Below are positions 1 to 12,700 of a stretch of DNA of 64,000 nt, piece after piece. Position 1 is the first letter of the stretch. Each line of letters starts with the position of its first letter. A model generated the notes under the pieces. It worked only from the letters and a program-made list of their open reading frames with translations. It did not search any database and was not told the origin of the DNA. Source of the stretch: Amyelois transitella (Eukaryota > Arthropoda > Insecta > Lepidoptera > Pyralidae); assembly GCF_032362555.1 (NCBI RefSeq), contig NC_083507.1:6513001-6577000 (forward strand). Reading direction: 5' to 3'. Position numbers and translations under genes: made by a program.

Positions 1-796
1 ACGATAAGTTTCAATTTCTTGTTTAATAAAATTTCCGGGATTCAAAATAATTCGAATCCCGAAAGCAAGAAGCCGCCTCCATACTTTCTTAGCCAAAATT
101 AGTTTAGGTAAATATGCATCTGATTATCCGATCTCTACTTATGACATTCAGGGGAAAGAGATGGAGTAGTCCTATTTTAACGTAATCAGAAACACACGGC
201 ACCTAGGAAAAGATATTGCAGGGGTTCACAATTATCTACATACAGGTTATCTTCCTTTTGAATATTGACTTAATTTAATATAAAAAAGAGCTCATCAGCT
301 AGTTGGAGGTAGTTTCATAAGTTGGATGATTACAACACTATTTAACACTAACACAGCAAGTGCTACGGAGTCTAGGACCATTTTTGGGGTTCTGAAAGTA
401 CAGGTGCTGTACACTGACTGAGCAAGCACTCGTTGTTTAGACTATTGTAATAGCGTGCAGTCAGACTAGCTAGACTCTCAGACAGTCTTAACATTGCTTG
501 TTGAATAGCGAATGGTGTAATAGTGGTTTAAGAGATAGTCCATCGTCGACTGAGGAATGATTGATACGATTCAATAAAGATGCACATCACTACTTGGCGT
601 TGGTTGACCGTGCCAAATCGCTTAGGAGGCATATACTCCGCCATTTTGATTTTTAGTCGGCGCGCCGCTTACATGGAATAGTGGGAAACAAAAAATTTGC
701 TACTTAACAAAGTTGTTTTAAAAACACAATTATAAACTTAAAATATTCCTTAAAACTAGCGCATTTTTTTTAAAGTAGTTACTGTGTAATCAAATT
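1..796. other. Upstream flank and 5' UTR of the Pep-like gene
   Basis: No coding exon was recognised here. A decayed piece of the dispersed SINE called S2 in this annotation lies at about 140-205; it shows the diagnostic run ggaaagagatggag and ends in cacacggcac. The last 150 bases hold a GC-richer patch near 655-675 (cggcgcgccgc) and an AT-rich leader directly before the ATG at 797, so the transcription start of the Pep-like gene probably lies between about 640 and 780. No TATA box was convincing. Confidence 0.45.
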
Positions 797-3700
797 ATGG
801 ATGGGCCAAACCGCGGTTTTCGCGGTGGAGGACGTGGTGGTCCTCCTGGGCCAAGAGGTCGTGGAGGATTTGACATGCGTGGCCGGTAAATATTGTATAT
901 AACTATCTTTTTGTTAAGTTATAAGTTACTTCGAGGAGATTTACGATGAAATTAGGTTAGGTTGTCCTGTCCCCATTAGGGTTATCAAATATGTGATTTT
1001 ATAAGTTCCCACACTTTTGCGATAGGTATACATTATCATAATAATTGATTCCTGGTTTAAATTGATGATGATTCATTTTAGTGGCGGTGGACCCGGCATG
1101 AGAGGTCGCGGAGGGCCTCCAAGAGGCGGTCCGGGTAGAGGAGGACCACGTGGTTTTAGAGGAGGACCAATGAGAGGCGGTGGTGGAGACAGAGGCGGTA
1201 GGGGTTTTCCTCCAGGACCTCAAGGACCTGGGCCACATCCAGTACCCACAATAGAATCGAGGGGAGGACCTCCACAAAGTGAGTATTTTAGCTATTATTT
1301 CATAAAGCTGCTGATTTATATACTTAAAAATCATAATTTTTTATTTGTTCATAAAATATGGTTGTCACTTTAACTTCTTATAGCCCATTGTGCATAGTAA
1401 ATTTTGTTTAATATAATCATTTTTTTTTAACTGCTTGCTTTAGGCTTATATCTCTGCTATAGGCTCATGAAACAAATTGAGTTACTTACAAAATACCATC
1501 AAGATGTTATCCTTGTATGGATAAGAGTCCTAATAAAATTGTTGTGACATTATAGTCCTTTGCATATTCATCTATGTATACATATAGATTGATGTAAAAA
1601 GGCTACAGAACCTTAAAAATCAAATATGTTTTGTAGTATTGGTAAAACATTAGATCTTAGTGGAGTCAAATATTCAAAGCCCTAATGTTCAAATTAATTT
1701 GTCTAGGAGGTGGTTTTAATAATCGTGGAGGTCCTGGAGGCATGCGAGGAAGAGGAGGTCGCGGAAGAGGGGACTTTGGTCAACGTGGTGACAGGGGAGG
1801 TGGTCGTGGAGGAATGCCCATGAGAGGTAAACTTGTAACCTTAAACTAATAATTGTTATTATGAACTGAATTAATTGTCAATGTTCTATTTAAAAATATT
1901 GTCTTTGGGAGGTGATTAAGATATTAAATTGAGGTAAGCTCTAAAACGGCAACTTCCTGGTTAATATGGGTTAATTAGCTCTAATATTAATGTATTCTAT
2001 ATTTCTATTCAAATCCCAATTTTTTAGGCTTTTATCTGACCCAGCCTGCCATCTGTATTGTACTGTCCTATGGACTAAGATAATAAAGATCAGGATATTA
2101 CTTAAGAAATGACATGATGTAGGTCGCGGAGGTCGTGGCGGTCACGGTCCGCCCCCGGGCGGCCCCCCGCTCGGAGGCGGGCTCCCGGGCCCGGCACCGG
2201 CCGGACCGCGACCCGCGCCCGCGCCGGCGCCTGGCCTGCCACCCGCGCACCCGCCGGCCGGCTTCAAACGGGGCGGTGGACCTCCGCACGGTGGACCTGG
2301 AGGACCACCAAAACGAGGAAGGTTAGTTGTTTTAATTTATCTAAGCAGAAAACATCAGGAAACAATACACAATAGTTTAATAAAGAAGCAATATCATTAG
2401 TTCTCTTTTTTAATACAAATTTAAGTCATTTTTATACATCTGATGCACCCTTGGTCTAAGACTTTTGGCAACAAACTACAAGACAGTCCAGTCAGTAAAG
2501 CGATGGGATCAGTCAGATCCTTTCAACTTGTAATGGCTTAAAAATTAGCTACTTATGACTCGAAAGAAGAAGAATGATGAAATACATAGTTGCACATTTA
2601 GGTATTTGTTAAACATTGTAAGGTAAAATATTACAATCAATCAGTTGCAATACATATTGCTGTAAATTATAACAGTAAATACTGCAGTATGTTCTATTGC
2701 ACTAGGCATCTTAAGGTTCTCACCTCATTGTTGAAATATGATTTATTTAGGTTCGACGGTCCCAGAGGCGGTGGCGGACGACCGCCGCCGTCGGCGTACC
2801 AGCCGGTGCCGGCCCCACACGGTGGATCTCCGGCGGCCAACGGATATGGACCGCCATCGTAAGTCCTCAACTATTCCAAATAGAAAAATTAAACAGCCTT
2901 GGACACTTGTTTAAGGGTTTAAACAACATAATTTTTTGGAATTTGTCTTTCGTTTCGTGTCAATTTTATTTTTACTCACAATTCTTAAATTGAATTATTT
3001 TGATTTCGATGACTATAATATTGAGCGAGATTTGGATAATGAGGAATTTACATATTCTCGAGTAAGTTTATTAGGCAAGGTGCGATTCCATGTTAAAACA
3101 CGATGATGAGAAATTTAAGATAAAATATAAATTTATAAAAATTATAGGGAAGCAATTGTAAATCGTATACGAGAACAAATAACAGTGGTCAACTCAAGAG
3201 GTGGTCAAACATAAAATTATCCATAATAATGAAGTAGGCACTTCATAGGCTACCCAAATTTATAACTAATATACAAACTAAACTCAACTTACTTATAAAT
3301 GTTTGGTAAAAAAATTAAGTTTTGAAGTTAAAAAAGTGAGTGGCATGCATTATTTCTTTCTTTTTGTACGAAAAAATACTTCTACAGCCAGATAGCTACC
3401 ACTAAAGTTAAAAATACCATGCTATTGCCAGGCTTAAAAAAAAATAAGATATGTTAAATTAAAACACGACTTAACTGGTTTTATGACCAACAATATTTTT
3501 GATACTGCTTAAGTCTTAATCAACGTCTTAGTTAACAGGTTCTTAAGAGATTGATGAATTAGGCTGTTCAATACTTGTAGTCAACGTAATAAGTCATAAG
3601 TGTATAGAAGAAGTGGTGGAATAAACTATTTCTCTTCATCTTCATACATAATAGGCAGTGGTAATACAGGTATAAAAAGTTATACTATCAGATATTTTTT

Positions 3701-6700
3701 TTAAATTTAGCTTTGAGTCGTCAATACCTAAATGATGATCCAATACACGATAGGAATGTGCCGTCTGATACATACATGACGATAAACAACAATCTGATCT
3801 ACCAATCTCGCATTTATTATGTAAGTTAAGTTTGTACAATTCCATAAAAACATTTAATTTTTTTCTTAGGCATACGGGATACCAACCATATGAACAACCA
3901 GCAGCAGATCCTTATGCTCAGCCATCTTATAGTACACCCAGGTAATTTTAATTTAACCACTTATTTTAATTATGACTTATTTGGTTTTCAATATCAGAAT
4001 AATTGCTCATAACCAATGCTTACTGTGAGGAAAAACTTTGTGTTGAAACCTGCACATTTGGGCAACAGTTCCAGACCTGTCTCACCCAAGCCAGTATCCA
4101 TGGTTAACGGCATACCCCGGGCTCTGCTGCAGAGTGAAATGGGGCTGTAAACTGGACTAAAGCCAGGAGGAAGAAGATATTAAAATCATGATGACAAACA
4201 ACATATAGGAATTGCCGTCTGAAACAAATATGCAGATAATGTAAATTCTGAGTTCACAAAGTATTTATTAAAGATATTTTTGTCATAAGCTTTCCTGATT
4301 CTTGAATTCATGTGTTGTAGCTCTTATCAAGGGAATAACTATGCCGCACCTGTGCCTCAAGGAAATACTAGCTATAACTCCAGTACATATGGCTCAAATT
4401 ATGGTTATTCAACAAGTGGGCAAGGTGGATATGAAAATGATAGTTATGGGTGAGTTCCTTACATCTATTCAAAAACGTTTTCAACATTTGGATAATTAAG
4501 TATAAATACAAAGTTAAATGTGCTTTAACCTTCGATCAAGTATAAAAAAAAAACTAGATACACAATCCACAACAGAAAAGTGTCCTTACCAAATGACCAC
4601 CCACTCGACGTTTTGGGTTACCTTTTCATTCAGTAGCATTCGTCCGTTCCAAGTGTAAAAATCACACGTCCAGAACGTTAAAGGAATATGGAGTGTTATT
4701 TTTTAGATAAATACTTTTGTTATTAATACAATGTCCATGAAATTCCATTATATTTTAATAATGCTAAAAAACCTTTTAAGACATTATTTTAGTTTATATT
4801 TATTACATTCGGCAATAGTAAACCCCTTAAAATTGAATAGACACTAATGAACTTAAATATCCATACTATTGTTTTTCAGCATCATTTGCTAGGGTTGTTC
4901 GATGACTCTGTTCTAAAATTAATAGAGACGCTGTTGTTTTTTATTTATTAATTCTTTTTTACAAGCTTTTAACTTGCAATGTATATAATGCAAACATTCA
5001 ATACTACATAAAAACTACTTATGCAAATAACTAGTACATACAAACTTAAAAACGTTCAAACATACAGTTTCGCAAAACAACATAATTGGGAAAGAGTCAT
5101 TTTTTTTTATATATTGCTATCGTCATTTCTTAGCAAGATATTGAAGTCAACCTAAACAATATCTATAACTTTTTTACTAAGACATTTTTATTTGGTATCC
5201 ACCCAGATAAAATATTTTCAAAATTAACAAAGGTATCTCCCTCCACTCATCCCTTGTTCTACGTAGCAGCGAGTGTCATAATAATTTATTTCTTTATCTT
5301 GTGTTCAAAACCAAAGGTAATATGTAACAAACTAAATAGGTTTTATGTTCAACCTTATTACACGTTGATAAGGTTTAAATTTGATTTAACTTTTTGAGAC
5401 TTATTTCGTAATACTTGGAGTGATATACTAATGTCTAAGTACGTATTGCAGTTCGGACATTATTTTCTTCCAATTTGTATGGAACTGTGTATCTAGTTTT
5501 TTTTTATCGAAGGCTTTGACAAAAAAAATATTAGAATGATATTTAATAAATATTAATAATTTTTGCCTCTTTATATTTTTTGGAATTCTTTTTATCAGTT
5601 CTAAAACAGTTATTTGTATGTTAATTTAAATTTACACACCTTCTCTTGTCTAACAATTTAAACAAACAGCAAACAATTTATCTAAAAACTTTATTTCAAG
5701 GCTGCATATTGAAAAATTAATAACTTTAGAAGCTGCTTAAGGTTTTGTCAAGCAAAACATAATTTGTGGATATTTTTTATTAAAATTTTAAGAGGGAACC
5801 AAAAAAATCTTAAATTTGAAACATGATTTTGGTGAAGAGAAGATTGCAAAACCAATTAATTATTTTTTTTTCTTTCTAATAAGTTTAAGTTGTAACATTA
5901 TTTATTCGCGTGTAGTGGGCACGGTGGCGCGGGAGACGCGGGATACGGTGCTGCGGAGCCCGCCTACGGAGGCGCCGCCCCCGCCTACGACTCCTACTCG
6001 CAACCTTCTTACAACTCCTACCAGCAGCCGCAACCGCAGTATAACAACAGTTATGGTGAGTACACCGAATATTGATAGTAACAAACAACTCTTGGTCCCC
6101 ATAGAATTCGAAATAATATAAGTCTTTTTCAGCATCTTACTAGATTATTTGCCAGCTTAGCTTTAGATTAGCGCAGAATACTGTACGCGCTCGACGACAA
6201 CACATTATTCCTAGAGCCTCAAGTACAATATGACATTTTTATTGACTTATATTATTTAAATTTTTATGATCCAATTGCCTATGCTAGTTGCAGTTATGCA
6301 TTTATTGTTTAAGAACTAGGTATATGTATATTCGAAATAATATATCCGATAGATATAACCAATTTCTTAAGAAAGGAATATACATATAAGATTCATAGGA
6401 TTATAATTATCAATCCAATCAAAAATGGCTATTAGATACAATATTATATATGAAAATATAGTTAGCCACCATTAATTTTATAATTATTATTTTATGGAGT
6501 AATAGAGGGAGTAACTTATTATAAGATTGGGACTGTCAAATATAAAAATAGTGTATACATTATAGAAGTAAAAATAAATGGCGCTCATTTATATATTTTT
6601 TGGAATCAAATTCAATTGGAGTTTAAAGGATAGAAGGGATTTAACCCTATACCGAAATGTTATAATTTATTAGGTATGCTAGTGTTTTAATGGTTGTAAG

Positions 6701-9700
6701 GATAATAAAAATATAGATTTACTGAAACCTATATAAGAAAATCTGGAGAATACATGTCACAAATATTATTGAATCTTTAAGAAGTACATACTATGATTCA
6801 AAGGCAAATGTATGCTATGGTAGTTTCTTATTTATCAAGTTTCTAGGAAAACAAGCTACATGTAGTTATCAAATGAAAAAAAATAAAAGTGAAAAATCAA
6901 TGTTTTTGACTACATTTCACAGACTAAGGAAATGGCCATGGTATAAATAATGATAAAAAAAAACATTGCATAATCATTACAATACGTAACAAAGATGATG
7001 TTTTTAATTTCATGTAAACATGTTTATAAATTGTTTGCATTACAGGCAGTTGGTGATCTGTTTGAATATAACAGAATTTAATCGTCCATAACTACTACAC
7101 ACAAAATATAATAGCTGGAACATTTTGTTGAAGCATTTGGATATAGAATTAAAATTAGTATGTAAATTAGGAAATCTAATGTTATCTTGAATTCAGTTTT
7201 ATATATGGGAACGAGAATGAGTGTGACAAATTTATTAATGAATGACAAGCATACATAGTTCATATTTTATTTAAATTATAGTAATACAATTCATAGTTCT
7301 GTTCTATTTGATTCTGTAATGGCTACCTAGAACTTGGAGATTTTAAGTGTATAACATTACATACTACTAAAAAATTACGAAAGCCAACTGTAGCTATGGT
7401 AAAATATTACCATGTTTTAGAAAATAAGGAGGACCCAATTCGTAATAAAATTATGAAATGCTATGTGTATAATTTATTTAAAGACCACAATGATAATAAA
7501 ACTTTTCTAAGGGTGTAAAATACAGAACCTGTTTTTTTTTTTACTAAATACCGTTTTGGTTCCTAATCATTGAGATACTCACATGAAAATAATGGATATT
7601 ACAGGTAATTTCCTTTTTTTTACTTAGATTTTTTAAGAAACTTATTTTTTTCATCAAAATTCGACAAATTAATAAAGCATGATTTCTTTCAGGTTCAGTA
7701 TTTAAATGATTTATTGATAGTTCATAGAAAACATTAAAAGTGATAAAAAATACGACCCTTTATTAATAATCCTTTTAGGACATGATTGTGTCGTATTTTA
7801 GCAGAACTATAAGGTTAAGGCTTCAGCGAAGCTTTTTATATCGTCACATAAATGTACCATTAAAGTTAATTATTTAAGATACCAGGATAATAGGTAGTAT
7901 TGAGAGAGCCATCATACAACTATCGTAAAATATTGGAAACATCGTTATAATACCTAAAGTTCTCTTGAATAAGTAATTTTTAGAAATAAACTTTGCTATA
8001 GTACGGCCGATATATTTCTTTTGCCGCTTTTAGTCATGCGATGAGATAATAGTTTTATATTTTTCATGGAAATCAAATACGTAATTAATTTTAAGTATTT
8101 TCGGTATTTGAGTTTTAAATGTTTTACAGACAAGTGGTTAAAATAGCCGTTCAGTGTTCAGCCTTTGTGGTTTTGATTAACATTACGTGTTATTTATATA
8201 ATTTATATTTATAAAAAATTGCACATTTAGCATTAAATTGATGAAATCCGCAGTTGAACCACAAAACTAAACGCAATCAATCGAGTGGCTAAAGTTAAAC
8301 ATTTTTCCACTAAAATTAGACGACGCCCAAGTAACTTTGGATCAATTAGAATTAAGATTATGCCAACGGTTCAGTTTTGAGAAAGCAGCGATAATTCTAA
8401 AAATAATATAACATTTATTTAGACTGCACTGTACACAAAATTAATCTCATAGTTGGGTGGCGGTATTCAATCACACAGCTGTGCAGTGAAAATTAACCGC
8501 TATATTTACCAATTAGCTGTAATACAATAAACAATACAAGTCTTTAATAACATTATGAGTACATGGACAATTATAGCACTGCTAAATGAAGCCTGAACAT
8601 AATAAGAAAGACTTAAAACACTAAATGTGTGCTATTTATATATAAAATTCTCGTGTCACAATGTATATTCCCGTACTCCTCCTTGACCGATTCTCATGAA
8701 ATTTTGTGAGCATATTGTGTAGGTCTGAGAATCGTCCAACATCTATTTTTCATACCCACAAAATGCAAAACAACGTTTGCCGGGACAGCTAGTAGGTATA
8801 TATAACTTATACAAGCGAACTTATATAATTATATATACTCTAACTTAGGCGTCAAGAATTTAAAAATTGAAGCTATACATATAGATTGGCTATTATTTAA
8901 AATGAGATGATTAGCGTCCAGCATCCATGTGAAGCGCCAGCGCAATAAAGGTCCCAAATATCTTGGAAGACTTTAAAAGACAAGGTAACAAGTATTCTGA
9001 CAAATTCTTACACCATTTTTATGATAGATGCTGATAATATTGACAGTTCAAGTGATTTAAATTAAACGAATTGTGGTCATAAGGTAACGACTTCAACGCA
9101 AATATTAACCATTTATTACTGAGGTGACAACATGATGAGGAAATGAGTAGTTTTTAAGTAAACCAATGCATTATACCTTTGCATATTAAATATAAATAAT
9201 GAAAATATACTTACTAAGTATTCATTTGAGATAGATTGGTTATTTGAAATTGATTCATTTGAAATAAATAACACAAAACCATAGAAATAAGCATGATGAT
9301 TTTTTGTAGTTAGATCATGTTGATAATTTTTTTGTATGATATTAGTGACAAAATAATGATGTCATATCTGGGCTGACAAAGCTGACAATCAAACCTAGTA
9401 GGAAAAAAGTATGTACGTACAATTTTGCAAGTACAAAATGTAAAATTTTGTTCTTCTTATCTTAAAGATAGATGAATTAACGTAGAGTAGTAATCGACTT
9501 GCATATTATACAAGGTATATTCAAACAAGATATTTTTAAATAAAAGACCCTGTCACTGTTTCAATCACCTTTGTGGTTTTGCTGTAAATTTACAGTTTAT
9601 CTGCACAATTATTAGGATTTATTTAACAACCAACTAGAACTTTATTTGGCTCATGCTCATTTTATAATATTTTATATGTTGTTTTCAGAATTCCTGCAGG

Positions 9701-12700
9701 TTCAAATATTATGATAGGGTCTTTTCAAATACCTAGTGACTTATATGTATTGTAACCTCTCTTTGTTAATCAGGATATCGTACGTAATAATTAAACTGAT
9801 TTCATAGGCAGTCTTGGTCTATAGTGATAATTCATTTTTTGTTTTGATTTGATTCAATATAAGTATTATAAAGCCTAATCTTTATATTTAAATTACAGGC
9901 TAAGGATAAAAGAAACTTGAATGGTTAAAAGTTTACATTCAGACCCGGAAGTTTATGAAAACCCTGCTGAAGAAACAGGTGAGCAATATTCTGATTTGGT
10001 ATTACTCGACCGATACCGAATCTAAAAAAATTGTCTTCAAACATCACGCGAAATTGAAGTACGCCTACAATTATGAGTACCCATTAAGAGTAGTGAAACT
10101 TACGTTATAAAATTTTTTGACGGCCTTTTTGGGGCAGCGGTAGTGCGCTTGTCTGTGACACCAGCGATCGGGTTCGAATCCCGGCCAGGGCTTGATGAAT
10201 AACAAACTTTTTCTAATTGGCTTAGGTCTTGTATGTTCATCTATATATTTATTTATTTAAAAATGTAGTATCGTTGAGTTAGTATCTAGTGACACAAGTT
10301 TCTTAACAAATTTACTTCGAGGCTAAATGAATCGGTGTAATTTTTCCCCTATATATTTATATTTTATGTTATATTACTGCAAAGTTTCAGGCGGATTTTT
10401 AAAATGAAATGTGTTCCGAAGTTTTTGCGTTAAAGAGTAATATTAAACAAACAGACATGCATTCTTACAATTTTTTGCATTAATAATATTAGTAGGAAAT
10501 ACATATCCGTACCACAGATTACCACCAACAGATTCCGCATGTCAGGTCCCGCACCTGCGGCCACCATTCTTTTTTTACACAAATAAATAATTCGTTAGTG
10601 TATTAAAAATGACACCCTTTTCAATTTGAAGGAAGAAAATTATATCGATTGTTAATGATTTACAAATTAAATGATGATAAATTTAAATTCAGGATTTTTA
10701 ACTACTTATGTAATCAACAGATTAAAAAAATTTAGGTTCTCAGTTTGACCTGTATATATCTGTATGTTTATCTACTTGTTTTATGATGTGTTAATTATAT
10801 GATTTATTTTTCCCGCATTTTCTCTTAGTTTGGTGATTGTTGATTACGTGTTGAAATGTTGAAAAGAGGTTGTATGAAGTTTATATCTATAATTGCTTAT
10901 CAAAAAATCTTTAATTTCCAGGTTCGGTATGTAATGAAGGGCAGTGTCGACGGCCTGGAAATGAGGGTGCACTTAATCCAATGTAGGTTTACATTGGAAA
11001 AAAAAAATCAATATTTTGAGAAAAGTGTCAACATAAGTTTTGTGACTACATATATTTTTTGATTAAACATATCGTGACTACAAGCTGGGTTTTCTTTTAG
11101 TCTTTATTATAAAAAGTAACTGTCCTGTCTTGCCTTTACAGCTTGGGATCAGATATGGGTTGTTGTTTAGTTTTAGGTATTTACCAACCAAGTCATCCTC
11201 TATCAATCCGTGAAGTTACTTCGCCTGACTTTCCCTGGGGAACCTTACCGATATTAGATCATTACGAAGTTCTACTTCCTCTAAGTTGAGGAAGCTTACT
11301 ATGTGCCAATAGTATATAGTAATCTGAATAATATATGAGAATGATATCATCTTCCCCTTTCCAACTCTAAAGTTAACCAAAAAAAGAAGACATGTGCCTT
11401 GGTTAAAGTCTTTAGTGTTTGTCCGAGCTTTGGTGTCTTGTCCACGTGAAGGAATATTCCTGCCTGCAGTAACCACAAATCTTTAAATAGAGTATAAATA
11501 CGTTTATAAATGCGTATTTACTTTTCCTTTCCAAAAACCTAGTCTAGCACAACGCCTAGAAGAAGTTCTCAAGTTAATGATCCTTAGTTTTAGAAGATCC
11601 TTAGTCGCCTCTTACGACATACATTGAAAGATGGAGTGGACCAATTTTAAAGTGCTAGGAACCACATGGCCAATAGTACCAAGTTTCTTAAGTCAATAAG
11701 TGACAAAATAATACAGGATGACATTTAAAACAACTGCATCCTTTTAAACATAGACTATACCCATGCTTCTGAGCTGTTTGAGCCTATTTTTATTTAAATT
11801 AAACGTCATCATTTTCACATTTAAGAAACCCTCAAAAACTACGTCACACGCTTTATTAAAAACCAATACTACAAAAAGAAATTAAAACTAAACATGTTAA
11901 TAAATGTCTGAAAAATAAATTATTTTTCTAGTAACTAATCAAGTAAAATACAGAGTTGTCGAGATCGCTTAGCTGAATGAATTGTGTCGTTGACCTCTGA
12001 ATCTTACGCGTCGCTTTTCCGCCGGCCGGGGTGATATTACGTATTTAGGATCGTGGATTTTGATACTTTTATTTTTTTTCGTACTTTCTGAAATATGAAC
12101 CGATATTTTTCTTTTAACGTTTTTAAATATCCTTTAGATGAGTACACTTAACAGTTAAATTTATGCAGTTGAATTAAAAGTCACCCTGTATACAATTAAT
12201 TTAAATGTAATTTGATAGATGTAAATTTTTAAGTCTTGTGACAACATCTACATGTGAAAGAATTTGGCTATGATATCTTATAAAGAACTTTCTTATAATA
12301 ATAATCAGTCTCAACATTAGGAGGTAATTGAAAAATTAAGTCAAAAATGCCCAATGGTAGGGAGATATGGGCACACCCTGTGGGAGGTTAAGGCATGGCC
12401 ATGCGATCCCATGATGTCCTCAAAATGGCGGCATGGCCTGTAAAACACTTTATGTATATCTATAATAGACTCCAAAAATAAACATAGTAACAACAAATAA
12501 AAACATCTTAAATATATCACGACTTATCTTAAATTAGTTATGACCCATAAAGGCTAATCAAATGTGTACTTAGAGTTACCACGTTTTGTTTTATTGCATG
12601 TCTTTGGTCTTGGTAATTTAGTTTTAATGTCTTCTAGTAGGACACTAGCTATGTCATCTACTTCAGGAAAAAAAGGTTTACAAAATCTTGTTTAAGACAC

